64,000 nt of DNA from Tyzzerella sp. (GTDB lineage: Bacteria > Bacillota > Clostridia > Lachnospirales > Anaerotignaceae): the NCBI GenBank assembly GCA_019415525.1, contig DXZA01000040.1, forward strand, positions 10,848-74,847. The letters are read 5' to 3'. This document shows positions 36,370 to 43,295 of this stretch, one piece after another. Every line of letters starts with the position of its first letter. Within the stretch, counting starts at the first letter, position 1. Position numbers and translations under genes: made by a program. The notes under the pieces are model-generated. The model was not told the origin of the DNA, did not search any database, and worked only from the letters and a program-made list of their open reading frames with translations.

Positions 36370-36435
36370 TTACTCACAAATTAGTGACAAATTACTCACA
36401 AGTTAGTGACAAATTACTCACGAGTTACTCACAAA
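36370..36435. repeat. Six tandem 11-bp repeats beside the integrase gene
   Basis: Six uninterrupted 11-bp units start at 36370, 36381, 36392, 36403, 36414 and 36425 with consensus TTA(C/G)T(C/G)AC(A/G)A(A/G). Units alternate TTACTCAC and TTAGTGAC at first, and the last two are both TTACTCAC. The array ends 5 bp from the integrase stop. One unit per roughly one helical turn would place bound proteins on the same DNA face, as at integrase arm sites. Confidence 0.9.
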
Positions 36436-36440
36436 AAAAA

Positions 36441-37457
36441 TTATAAGCTATCGACAGCTTCAAGCATCATTTCAAGAGATTTATGTGTGTAAATTCCTTC
36501 TGTAACATCTTGACTTGAATGTCCTACTATTTTCTTTATTGTGGTGTTATTAATTCCTTTTGAGTCTGCCATAGTTACAAAAGTATGTCTACAATCGTGT
36601 GGTAGATGAGAAAAGTTTAGTTCGCTCATTAATTGGTCATAAGAAAATTTATAATTCGCATAATGTAGTTTTTTACCTCTTAAACCCTCTATCAAATATT
36701 TATTACAAGAATTATATCTATGTTCGACTAATTTATATATTGATTTTGCAATAGGGATTTGTCGATTTTTACCTGCTTTAGTTTTTAATCCACCTATCAT
36801 TACACGATTTTTAAGGTCAATATCATCTTTTGTTATTTCGAGAAGTTCTGATGGTCGCATTCCGGTATAAATCATAATAAGTACTGTGTCTGCATAGTCT
36901 TTTAATACATTATCCCATAATATTTGAATTTCTTCATTTGTGAAAGGTTTATGGATTTCTGATTTTTCTTTTTCTCCGATTTTTACAAATTCCGCATAAT
37001 TCTTTTGTACTATATCAAGCTCAATAGCTATATCAAAAAGTTGGTGTATTAAGGCTTGGACGTGGCTTTTTGTTTGCCAGCTCCTATCTATATTGTCAAT
37101 AAGCCTTTGAATTTCATAAGATTTAATGTCTTTAATAGGTTTGTTGTGTAGAGGTGCTAAATGCTTAAAAGCTGCATTGTACACATAAACACCACTTTTG
37201 CTTATTTTATCATATTTACGTTCTTTGAAAGTTTCGAAAAGTTCGGCTATTGTAGTTTTTGCAGAGTCTAGGTCATAAGGATTTGCGTTATAGAGTGCCA
37301 GTGCTTGAAGTGCTTCTTTACGTGAGGCATAATAGCCTATTGCCTTTTGTATGTGTCTACCTTCATCATCGTATGTAGCGGCTTTTTTTGCCACATAAGG
37401 CTTTCGTCTATTGCCTGATAATTTGTATACAGTACCGTATCCATTTGGATTTTTCAT
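36441..37457 (-). CDS. int: Phage tyrosine integrase
   Basis: The 338-residue recombinase has an N-terminal AP2-like arm-binding domain (NGYGTVYKLSGNRRKPYVAKK), a SAM-like core-binding domain (~65-160) and a catalytic domain. The catalytic residues are complete: R201 in TGMRPSELL, K225, H287 and R290 in HDCRHTF, H313 in VGHSSQ, Y323 in YTH. It integrates and excises the prophage by recombination at att sites. AAGGAGG precedes the ATG. Confidence 0.96.
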   Translation of the reverse strand: MKNPNGYGTVYKLSGNRRKPYVAKKAATYDDEGRHIQKAIGYYASRKEALQALALYNANPYDLDSAKTTIAELFETFKERKYDKISKSGVYVYNAAFKHLAPLHNKPIKDIKSYEIQRLIDNIDRSWQTKSHVQALIHQLFDIAIELDIVQKNYAEFVKIGEKEKSEIHKPFTNEEIQILWDNVLKDYADTVLIMIYTGMRPSELLEITKDDIDLKNRVMIGGLKTKAGKNRQIPIAKSIYKLVEHRYNSCNKYLIEGLRGKKLHYANYKFSYDQLMSELNFSHLPHDCRHTFVTMADSKGINNTTIKKIVGHSSQDVTEGIYTHKSLEMMLEAVDSL

Positions 37458-37510
37458 ATAAAAACCTCCTTATTTTTTAAAATTGGGTACAAAAATAAAG
37501 CGGTTTATGA

Positions 37511-37593
37511 TATAATACTACTTGCTTAGGGTGGTTTATATTTTTAAACCGCATTATTGGAGTCCTTTCGGTTGCAGCCGAAGGGGCTTTTTT
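37511..37593 (+). other. Candidate small RNA or leader element, copy 1
   Basis: TATAAT at 37511 is followed by two hairpins: GGTTTA/TAAACC at 37533-37550 and AGTCCTTTCGG/CCGAAGGGGCT at 37561-37588 (two G.U pairs), then six T. Read on the plus strand this is a short transcript ending in a terminator; read on the minus strand it lies in the integrase leader. No consensus -35 is present. The TTGCTTAGG and GGAGTCCTTT-GGTTGCAGCC segments recur at 38441. Confidence 0.4.
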
Positions 37594-37601
37594 ACAAGTT
37601 T

Positions 37602-37943
37602 TTATTTCAGCTTTTTACATCGAAATATAGCTACTAAAATAGTTGATAATTGTATAAAACTTGAAAGTGAATATCCTACATAAAAGTTACGTACAGCCAA
37701 TATAAAAAGTAGTACAGATAATATAGTTGTATTTATAATTATTAAAATTTTATTATTAGGCAAATACCTATTAACAGCTTCAATCGCTAGAGCAGTGCAA
37801 ACAGGATAAGCCATAATAGTAATTATAAAATTTTCAAGGTCTATTATTTTGTAGCCTATATATGGGTTGTATATAAAAGTTACTATATTAGGTAAAATTG
37901 TAGATACAAACCAAAATATGATGACGGCAATACATTTTTTCAT
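37602..37943 (-). CDS. Small four-helix membrane protein
   Basis: The 113-residue protein has four predicted transmembrane helices, starting at MKKCIAVIIFWFVSTILP and ending in a basic tail (FRCKKLK). No family recognised. GAAAGGTGG is placed for the ATG at 37943; an in-frame ATG at 38021 overlaps the upstream gene and lacks a ribosome site. It lies in the lysogeny module beside a second 4-TM protein of similar size, the usual place for lysogenic-conversion or superinfection-exclusion genes (inference). Confidence 0.6.
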   Translation of the reverse strand: MKKCIAVIIFWFVSTILPNIVTFIYNPYIGYKIIDLENFIITIMAYPVCTALAIEAVNRYLPNNKILIIINTTILSVLLFILAVRNFYVGYSLSSFIQLSTILVAIFRCKKLK

Positions 37944-38007
37944 AATACTACCACCTTTCTTTACATTCGTCTGATATAAAAAATTTTGATAGCAAAGTAT
38001 ATTTTTA

Positions 38008-38418
38008 CTACTCTGAATCAATATTTTTATACATAACCATTGATAATATTATGATGATTATACATACAGCTATATTAGCTAAACCAAGCCAATCTCGGTA
38101 TATAAAATTACCAAAAGCCGAAAATATCATAGTTAATACAGCCAAAATACCATTTACTAAAGCTAATATAAAACCTTTACCCTCTAATATATGTTTCATA
38201 AGTAAAAAAGCAAAATAACAACAACTAGGCTGAAGCAAAAAGTAAAATATGGTTTTAGTAATTGCACCCATTGGTGGTGCAAACATATTTAAAATACCTA
38301 TAATAAAAGGACCTAAAATCAAAGCCAGCCAAAAAACTATAAAACCTAGTACGTACTTAATAGGACTTAGTTTAGAATCGTCAAGTTGATGTCGCTCATT
38401 TAATTTATTCTCTTTCAT
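38008..38418 (-). CDS. Small four-helix membrane protein
   Basis: The 136-residue protein has a polar N-terminus (MKENKLNERHQLDDSK), then four hydrophobic helices (GFIVFWLALILGPFIIGIL first). It shares size, topology and the motif IxFW-x-P in helix 1 with the adjacent 113-residue protein, suggesting distant paralogy. AAAGGTGGG precedes the ATG. Function unknown. Confidence 0.6.
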   Translation of the reverse strand: MKENKLNERHQLDDSKLSPIKYVLGFIVFWLALILGPFIIGILNMFAPPMGAITKTIFYFLLQPSCCYFAFLLMKHILEGKGFILALVNGILAVLTMIFSAFGNFIYRDWLGLANIAVCIIIIILSMVMYKNIDSE

Positions 38419-38440
38419 AATATACCCACCTTTATTTTAT

Positions 38441-38478
38441 ATTGCTTAGGTTGGAGTCCTTTTGGTTGCAGCCAAAAA
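38441..38478 (+). other. Candidate small RNA or leader element, copy 2
   Basis: TTGCTTAGG and then GGAGTCCTTTTGGTTGCAGCC repeat the sequence at 37522-37579 with one base change in the shared core. TTTTGG pairs with CCAAAA around TTGCAG. Like copy 1 it lies just upstream of a minus-strand prophage gene. Function unknown. Confidence 0.4.
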
Positions 38479-38482
38479 AATA

Positions 38483-38538
38483 CTTGAAAAACACAAACAA
38501 ATGTTTTATAATGAAAAAATAATTAAGAACATTTGTTT
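38483..38538 (+). promoter_or_regulatory. Promoter flanked by a perfect 11-bp inverted repeat
   Basis: TTGAAA (38483-38488) and TATAAT (38506-38511) are spaced by 17 bp. AAACAAATGTT (38494-38504) and AACATTTGTTT (38528-38538) are exact inverted repeats that bracket the -10 and transcription start, a likely operator pair. It drives the small ORF at 38554. Confidence 0.7.
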
Positions 38539-38553
38539 TAGGGGGTATGCATT

Positions 38554-38661
38554 ATGAAATATAAAGATGAAATACATAAGATAGTTGAATGCTTAAATGA
38601 TGAAAAATTGCTAAGAAAAATATATCTTTTCATAATAACCATATCTCTGAATCGTCGATGA
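38554..38661 (+). CDS. 35-residue prophage protein
   Basis: The ATG follows AGGGGGT and opens 35 codons: a charged helix (KYKDEIHKIVECLNDEKLLR), then a hydrophobic stretch (KIYLFIITISL) and NRR. It has its own consensus promoter and its own terminator, so it is a complete transcription unit on the strand opposite to the repressor gene. I have the impression of similar short KIV-x-DE-x-LL-x-KIY-x-FI proteins near repressor genes of Firmicute prophages, with no known function. Confidence 0.65.
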   Translation: MKYKDEIHKIVECLNDEKLLRKIYLFIITISLNRR

Positions 38662-38675
38662 CGGTTCTTTTTTTA
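38650..38675 (+). terminator. Terminator of the 35-residue gene
   Basis: GAATCGTC pairs with GACGGTTC (one G.U pair) around a 3-nt loop and is followed by seven T. The stem overlaps the end of the ORF. Confidence 0.8.
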
Positions 38676-39035
38676 TATTCCTAAACACTTTCTCATAAAA
38701 TCTTCTATGACTTTTAACTTTTCAGGTTCAGTTTCAGCTATAAAGTTAACTGCATTTTTAATAAATTCATTATCTACACCAGCCAATTTTCCTAGGTTGA
38801 TAATATACCTATCGTTCTCATCTATTGTACTGAAGGGTTCTCCTTCTCCGGTTCTTAGCCATACTTCATTAACATTAAAGGCTCTGCATATATCCTGTAT
38901 AACCCTATCTGTTATATTAACCCTTCCAATTTCAATACTAGCTAAATTAGAACGGCTTATGTTGATAGCTTGAGCAAATTCTTCTTGTGTTAGATTAAGT
39001 ATGTTTTTTCGCAAGTCCTTTAATCTATTTATCAT
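38673..39035 (-). CDS. cI-like XRE-family repressor
   Basis: The 120-residue protein has an N-terminal helix-turn-helix of the XRE type (LTQEEFAQAINISRSNLASIEIGRVN) and a short C-terminal helical region (ETEPEKLKVIEDFMRKCLGI), without a LexA-like peptidase domain. It presumably represses the early promoter and maintains lysogeny. AAGGAGGTG precedes the ATG. It is divergent from the early operon across a 138-bp control region. Confidence 0.9.
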   Translation of the reverse strand: MINRLKDLRKNILNLTQEEFAQAINISRSNLASIEIGRVNITDRVIQDICRAFNVNEVWLRTGEGEPFSTIDENDRYIINLGKLAGVDNEFIKNAVNFIAETEPEKLKVIEDFMRKCLGI

Positions 39036-39060
39036 ATAAAGTATTCACCTCCTTGAAAAG

Positions 39061-39156
39061 ATTATAGTATTTTACAAAATGTCTGTCAAGCACAAAAAAT
39101 ATAAAAATTAGTGTTGACAATGTGTGTTAATAGCTTTATAATGTGTTTAACACACA
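39061..39156. promoter_or_regulatory. Divergent lysogeny/early promoters with operators
   Basis: On the minus strand TTGACA (39084-39089) and TATAAT (39061-39066) are spaced by 17 bp and drive the repressor. On the plus strand TTGACA (39114-39119) and TATAAT (39137-39142), also 17 bp apart, drive the early genes. TGTGTGTTAA (39121-39130) and TTAACACACA (39147-39156) are a perfect inverted repeat around the early -10, and TGTGTT-T-AACACA (39142-39154) is a compact palindrome at the start site. This is the genetic switch of the prophage. Confidence 0.88.
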
Positions 39157-39173
39157 GAAAAGAGGTGAGAATA

Positions 39174-39314
39174 ATGAAAAATAAAATTTTAGAAAATATT
39201 GACCTTACAGATGACACATTAAAAAATATTATGCTTATGGTTCCACATCTTAATGAGGTCGATAGAGGAAAAGTGGTAGGTCTTATATTTGGTCTTTTAT
39301 CGAAAGGGGAATAA
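39174..39314 (+). CDS. 46-residue early protein
   Basis: The protein starts MKNKILENIDLTDDTLKNIM and ends GKVVGLIFGLLSKGE; it is acidic and helical. GAGGTGAG lies before the ATG at 39174. A longer in-frame version from 39111 would start inside the promoter, so it is rejected. First gene of the early operon, the position often held by a Cro-like or excision function, but no helix-turn-helix is evident. Confidence 0.6.
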   Translation: MKNKILENIDLTDDTLKNIMLMVPHLNEVDRGKVVGLIFGLLSKGE

Positions 39315-39317
39315 GAA

Positions 39318-40076
39318 ATGAATGAATTACAAATATTTAAAAATGAGAGTTTTGGAGAAGTAAGAACATTAATTATTGACAATGAACCTTGGTTTGTAGG
39401 AAAAGATGTTGCTAAAGCATTGGGGTTTTCTAATACTAGTGATGCTATATCTACACATGTTTTTGAAGAAGATAAGGGAGTAGATTCAATCGATACCCTT
39501 GGCGGAAAACAAAAAATGATAATAATAAATGAATCTGGTGTATATGCACTTGTATTTGGTAGCCGTCTGAAAACAGCGAAAGAGTTTAAACGCTGGGTAA
39601 CAAGTGAGGTGCTTCCTTCAATCCGTAAACACGGAGCATATATGACAGCTGAAAAATTAGAAGAAGTTATATTAAATCCTGATATGATGATAAAACTTTG
39701 TACAGCGTTAAAAGAGGAGAAGGACAGAAACAAAGAATTACAGTTAATAAACTCTAATTTAGCAGTTGACAACAATATTATGAAACCAAAAGCAGAATAC
39801 TTTGATGAGTTGGTTGACAGAAACCTTTTGACTAATTTTAGAGAAACTGCAAAACAGCTCCATATTGGAGAGAAAAGTTTTATTAAATTCCTTATTGATA
39901 AGAAGTTCATTTACAGAGATAAGAAAGGCAAGTTAATGCCTTATGCATTACATAAAAATGATGGTCTTTTTGAAATGAAAGAGTGTTTCAATGAGAAAAC
40001 TCAATGGAGCGGTACTCAAACACTTATAACTCCTAAAGGTAGAGAGACTTTCAGATTATTATATGCGGAGGTTTAA
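39318..40076 (+). CDS. Phage antirepressor (BRO-N and KilA-C domains)
   Basis: The 252-residue protein has a BRO-N domain (residues ~8-110; EPWFVGKDVAKALGFSNTSDAI, VLPSIRKHGAYM) and a C-terminal KilA-C domain (~130-250; KPKAEYFDELVDRNLLTNFR, GRETFRLLY). Such antirepressors counter the prophage repressor or act as DNA-binding regulators. It lies in the early operon, 3 bp after the 46-residue gene. Confidence 0.92.
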   Translation: MNELQIFKNESFGEVRTLIIDNEPWFVGKDVAKALGFSNTSDAISTHVFEEDKGVDSIDTLGGKQKMIIINESGVYALVFGSRLKTAKEFKRWVTSEVLPSIRKHGAYMTAEKLEEVILNPDMMIKLCTALKEEKDRNKELQLINSNLAVDNNIMKPKAEYFDELVDRNLLTNFRETAKQLHIGEKSFIKFLIDKKFIYRDKKGKLMPYALHKNDGLFEMKECFNEKTQWSGTQTLITPKGRETFRLLYAEV

Positions 40077-40078
40077 AA

Positions 40079-40294
40079 ATGAATAAACCGAATATTCCTG
40101 ATAGAGAAATAGCCTTAGCCATAATAAGATTAGAAGAACTTGTTGCACTTAAAAAATTCAAAAATAAAGGTATAGCGGAAGTAAAACTTAATGCTATGAA
40201 AGCTACAAATGATACAGGATACGGTGCTGAGGTTGACAAAGCAATAGAGACAGCGGTGAAGATTTTGAAGTTTTATTACCCTTTATACAAATAG
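40079..40294 (+). CDS. 71-residue early protein of unknown function
   Basis: The ATG follows GCGGAGG, which overlaps the end of the antirepressor gene. The protein is helical and basic (IIRLEELVALKKFKNKG) and ends KILKFYYPLYK. No family recognised. Tight packing and the ribosome site support that it is real. Confidence 0.6.
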   Translation: MNKPNIPDREIALAIIRLEELVALKKFKNKGIAEVKLNAMKATNDTGYGAEVDKAIETAVKILKFYYPLYK

Positions 40295-40305
40295 GAGGTT
40301 TAAAA

Positions 40306-40533
40306 ATGAAAAAAGCAGAAAACACAACAAACAAAGACTATATGGAATTAAATTTTGGATTGCCTTTTGATAGGGTTAAATCTAATAAAGAATTACAAGA
40401 CATTGCTCGACTAGTATATAACTTATTAGCCGAGCAGGGTGTTTCATTAGCTGAGGCAAGATATATTACAAGCATACTTAATGTAATGCTCGGTCGAGGT
40501 GAAAATATCTTGCTATTAAAAGCTATTCGTTAA
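40306..40533 (+). CDS. 75-residue early protein of unknown function
   Basis: AGGAGG precedes the ATG. The protein contains NKELQDIARLVYNLLAEQGVSLAEARYITSILN split over two helices and ends in LLLKAIR. No family recognised. The 3' end overlaps a convergent small gene by 11 bp. Confidence 0.6.
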   Translation: MKKAENTTNKDYMELNFGLPFDRVKSNKELQDIARLVYNLLAEQGVSLAEARYITSILNVMLGRGENILLLKAIR

Positions 40534-40690
40534 ATTCAGGTTTGGAATATACCTTTTCTATTTCAGAAGTTCTGACAGCAGCTTTTGTTATAGCTTCAAT
40601 ATAACAACCAATGTATTCTTCAGAGTTTCCAGCTGTATTATTGGCATATTCTAATCCTATTTCGTGAACTATTTTTTTAAGGTCGTTCAT
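40523..40690 (-). CDS. 55-residue protein encoded against the early operon
   Basis: A minus-strand ATG at 40690 with AAAGGAGTG about 8 nt upstream opens 55 codons: MNDLKKIVHEIGLEYANN, then EEYIGCYIEAITKAAVR, ending KPEFNE. It is acidic and helical, and lies in a 265-bp gap without a forward gene. The strong ribosome site and the fit to the gap argue that it is real. No family recognised. Its mRNA would be antisense to the end of the preceding gene. Confidence 0.6.
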   Translation of the reverse strand: MNDLKKIVHEIGLEYANNTAGNSEEYIGCYIEAITKAAVRTSEIEKVYSKPEFNE

Positions 40691-40798
40691 AATAAAACAC
40701 TCCTTTCTCTGATACTCGGCTATGGCAGTAGCCTGTAATTAGAGTATAGGAAAATTAATATAAGATTGCAATATATAAAAAAGGAAGGTGCATAAACA

Positions 40799-41047
40799 AT
40801 GATTATTTTTAAATGGTTTGACGTTGAAGGAAAAGAGAATGAAAAGAAAGAAACTGATTTTGAGGTAAAAAATGAAAACACCCTTAGTTTAATAACTTCT
40901 ATTACAGCATATGCGGACAATATATGCCAAGCTCTTAATCCTAATTCAAATTTAGCTGATACTGAAAAAGAACTTTTAAAATATGTAATGCAAGCAGCTT
41001 TTGAAGCAGGTATAAAAAAGGCTTTTAGAGAGGGGAAAGAAGAATGA
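40799..41047 (+). CDS. 82-residue early protein of unknown function
   Basis: AAGGAAGG precedes the ATG. The protein is acidic and helical (SLITSITAYADNICQALNP, ELLKYVMQAAFEAGIKKAFREG). Its end overlaps the next start by 4 bp (ATGA), which implies translational coupling. The gap upstream carries GGCTA-N6-TAGCC at about 40711-40726. Confidence 0.6.
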   Translation: MIIFKWFDVEGKENEKKETDFEVKNENTLSLITSITAYADNICQALNPNSNLADTEKELLKYVMQAAFEAGIKKAFREGKEE

Positions 41048-41289
41048 TTGAATTTAATTTTACTGTTAAAGGTGATAAGTGTGAGGGTACTACTAATATT
41101 GTAGATTCTAATTCTGTAGAAGCTATTGAAGCTACAAAGGAATTTATTAAATCTATTATTAAAGCAATAAAGGCTAATGCTGCTGATGAAAAAGAGGAAG
41201 ACGAGATTATGCTTAATTTAGATGAAGCTATTGTTAAAGCCTTTGATGAGCCTGATGATTTTGAGGAGGGGGAGTATGAAGAAATATAA
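41044..41289 (+). CDS. 81-residue acidic early protein
   Basis: It starts in the ATGA overlap with the previous gene. The sequence is strongly acidic, ending DEPDDFEEGEYEEI, with a central helix (AIEATKEFIKSIIKAIKAN). No family recognised; acidic phage early proteins are often host-enzyme inhibitors or DNA mimics, but nothing specific supports that here. Confidence 0.6.
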   Translation: MIEFNFTVKGDKCEGTTNIVDSNSVEAIEATKEFIKSIIKAIKANAADEKEEDEIMLNLDEAIVKAFDEPDDFEEGEYEEI

Positions 41290-41476
41290 AAAGTATATCT
41301 TGTGGTTTGTTAAAACACGCTACACAGGTCAAAAAATAATCAAATCTAAAAAGTTAAAGGTTACAAGATACAAAAATCCTTTTAAAGAAGGAAAGGTTCG
41401 TTTAAGTAAAAACAGCGAACTTTATACAGACTATTTTAGTGATAAGAATAAGGCTAAAGAGTATTTAAACAGTTAG
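41276..41476 (+). CDS. 66-residue basic early protein
   Basis: GAGGAGGGGG lies directly before the ATG at 41276, within the end of the previous gene; a longer in-frame start at 41222 has no ribosome site. The protein is rich in Lys (MKKYKKYILWFVKTRYTG, KIIKSKKLKVTRYKN). Unknown function. Confidence 0.6.
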   Translation: MKKYKKYILWFVKTRYTGQKIIKSKKLKVTRYKNPFKEGKVRLSKNSELYTDYFSDKNKAKEYLNS

Positions 41477-41489
41477 GAGTGTATTCATT

Positions 41490-41696
41490 ATGATTTCATC
41501 AGTTACAGTAGCAAGGCTTATACTCGCACATTACAGAAAAGATGAGTATTTATTTAGAATGGCAGCATTAGGAGCTTTAAAGACTTGCAGAGAAAAGGGG
41601 TTTAAAAAGGCAACTGAAATTATAGAGAAATGTCTTAAGGAGAGTGAAGAAAATGAAAAAGTTAACTCCGCAAGAGGCAGCAAGATTGATGGGTAA
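41490..41696 (+). CDS. 68-residue early protein of unknown function
   Basis: TTAGGAGTG precedes the ATG. The protein is helical (VARLILAHYRKDEYLFRMAA, FKKATEIIEKCLKE). Its last 44 bp overlap the following gene in another frame. Confidence 0.55.
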   Translation: MISSVTVARLILAHYRKDEYLFRMAALGALKTCREKGFKKATEIIEKCLKESEENEKVNSARGSKIDG

Positions 41697-41862
41697 AGGT
41701 CCACAATATGTAAGAATACGTATGCAAAGAGGTTTATTACCTATTGGAATAGCAGATAAAACAAAGGTAGATGGTGTTAGATATGACTATTACATAAGTC
41801 CTAAACTATTTCAAGACTATACAGGTATTAAACTACCAAGAGAGTATTTTGAGGAGGTTTAA
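41653..41862 (+). CDS. Small helix-turn-helix protein
   Basis: The 69-residue protein begins KKLTPQEAARLMGKGPQYVRIRMQ split over a likely helix-turn-helix of the excisionase/MerR kind, then YDYYISPKLFQDYTG. AAGGAGAG precedes the ATG at 41653; a GTG at 41644 is too close to that site. It may be a DNA-binding regulator or Xis-like factor. Confidence 0.65.
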   Translation: MKKLTPQEAARLMGKGPQYVRIRMQRGLLPIGIADKTKVDGVRYDYYISPKLFQDYTGIKLPREYFEEV

Positions 41863-42708
41863 ATGGATAAAGAGCAAAAAGCTATTGAACGTTTAAAAAT
41901 AGCGTCTAATATGAGTCTGCAATATTACGAACAACCCTTAATTGTAACAACATCAGGTGGCAAAGATAGTGATGTTTGTATTCAACTTGCGTTAAATGCT
42001 GGTATTCCTTTTGAAGTTCAACACAATTTGACCACGGCAGATGCACCTGAAACTGTATATCACGTTAGAGATACTTTTAAGGTGTTAGAGGGAAAAGGCA
42101 TAAAATGTAGTTTTAATTATCCTACCTATAAAGGCGAAAGAGTAAGTATGTGGACGTTAATACCACAAAAATTATTGCCCCCAACAAGACTTATGCGTTA
42201 TTGCTGTTCTATTCTTAAAGAACAAGGTGGCAAGAATAGAATGATAACTACTGGAGTAAGGTGGGCAGAAAGTGCACAACGAAAAAAAAGAGCAACATAT
42301 GAACTTATATCCGCCAAAAAAGAAGATAAGATATTGATTAACGATAATGCTAACACAAGGATGTTGTTTGAAAATTGCAGATTAAAAGCAAAAAGGGTTG
42401 TAAATCCTATCATTGATTGGACTGATAATGATGTATGGGACTATGTAAAAAGCGAAAACATACCAATGAACCCTTTGTACAGTTGTGGTTTTGATAGAGT
42501 TGGTTGTATTGGTTGCCCGATGGCAGGAAAAAAACGCGAATTTGAATTTGAAAAATATCCTAAGTATGAAAAAGCATATATAAGAGCCTTTGACAAAATG
42601 TTAGAACAACGAGGAATTAAAGGTAAAGAAACTCAATGGAAAACAGGACAAGAAGTATTTGATTGGTGGATGGAAAAAGAAGTTATTGAAGGTCGAATTA
42701 AAATGTAG
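41863..42708 (+). CDS. PAPS reductase-family protein (PP-loop)
   Basis: The 281-residue protein has the PP-loop SGGKDSD at residues 31-37, a Cys pair in MRYCCSILKEQ, and the C-terminal pattern C-x6-C-x2-C in CGFDRVGCIGCP, as in phage and DndC-like relatives of PAPS reductase. These bind ATP or adenylyl-sulfate and often an Fe-S cluster. Relatives act in sulfur assimilation and in DNA phosphorothioation; the role of phage copies is unsettled. GAGGAGG precedes the ATG. No dnd partner genes are in the window. Confidence 0.88.
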   Translation: MDKEQKAIERLKIASNMSLQYYEQPLIVTTSGGKDSDVCIQLALNAGIPFEVQHNLTTADAPETVYHVRDTFKVLEGKGIKCSFNYPTYKGERVSMWTLIPQKLLPPTRLMRYCCSILKEQGGKNRMITTGVRWAESAQRKKRATYELISAKKEDKILINDNANTRMLFENCRLKAKRVVNPIIDWTDNDVWDYVKSENIPMNPLYSCGFDRVGCIGCPMAGKKREFEFEKYPKYEKAYIRAFDKMLEQRGIKGKETQWKTGQEVFDWWMEKEVIEGRIKM

Positions 42709-42720
42709 GAGGTTTAATAT

Positions 42721-43017
42721 ATGGGTGTTAAAGCTGTAAAGAGAGCAAAGAAACAACAGGAGCTTGATGTGCAGAATATTAAAAAGGGTATTCCTGAAAT
42801 TAAAGGCAGGGTAGCTATACTCGAAAATGATATGAATGCTGTTAGAAATACAGTAAATAGAGCTGAAGCTGAAAACGTAAGAAATAAGTATGGTATTAGA
42901 CGCTTGAATAACAGAGTAGATACGTATGTTCATTTCTTTGCTTGGTTAACTATATTTATTGTAGCTGTTTGTGGCTATAATTTCGGCTATGTTTTTTATC
43001 AGTTGTTTATTAAATAA
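42721..43017 (+). CDS. 98-residue coiled-coil membrane protein
   Basis: The protein has a basic coiled-coil part (residues 1-65; IKGRVAILENDMNAVRNTVN) and one C-terminal transmembrane helix (FFAWLTIFIVAVCGYNFGYVF split). AGGAGG precedes the ATG. It has tail-anchored topology; unknown function. Confidence 0.65.
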   Translation: MGVKAVKRAKKQQELDVQNIKKGIPEIKGRVAILENDMNAVRNTVNRAEAENVRNKYGIRRLNNRVDTYVHFFAWLTIFIVAVCGYNFGYVFYQLFIK

Positions 43018-43028
43018 GGGGTGGTTTG

Positions 43029-43295
43029 ATGTTTAATGTTGACGAAAGTCCTAAATATCAATACAAGATTTATAACTATGGTGTTGTGGTAGAAGAAGGC
43101 AGTACAAATAAAAAAGCTGATTTATACCCACTATTTAAGAAATATGGTGCTGACGGTCCTATTAGAGTATGGGTTGATGGTAGGAAATTAACCTATTCTG
43201 AAATATATGAAAAGATAGTACCTGCACGTATCAAAATGCAAATCAAGAAAATTCAAGTAGACCCAAGGAGGACAAAACTATGGAAATTACAGTAA
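43029..43295 (+). CDS. 88-residue early protein of unknown function
   Basis: AAGGGGTGG precedes the ATG at 43029; an in-frame TTG three bases earlier is less likely. Beta-rich start (SPKYQYKIYNYGVVVEEG) and basic end (RRTKLWKLQ). It overlaps the next gene by 16 bp. No family recognised. Confidence 0.55.
   Translation: MFNVDESPKYQYKIYNYGVVVEEGSTNKKADLYPLFKKYGADGPIRVWVDGRKLTYSEIYEKIVPARIKMQIKKIQVDPRRTKLWKLQ

Noticed and set aside
38750..39910. Long minus-strand frame opposite the antirepressor gene and short frames opposite the repressor
   Set aside because: The genuine genes on these stretches have clear domains and ribosome sites; the opposite frames have biased, hydrophobic low-complexity translations and no ribosome sites.
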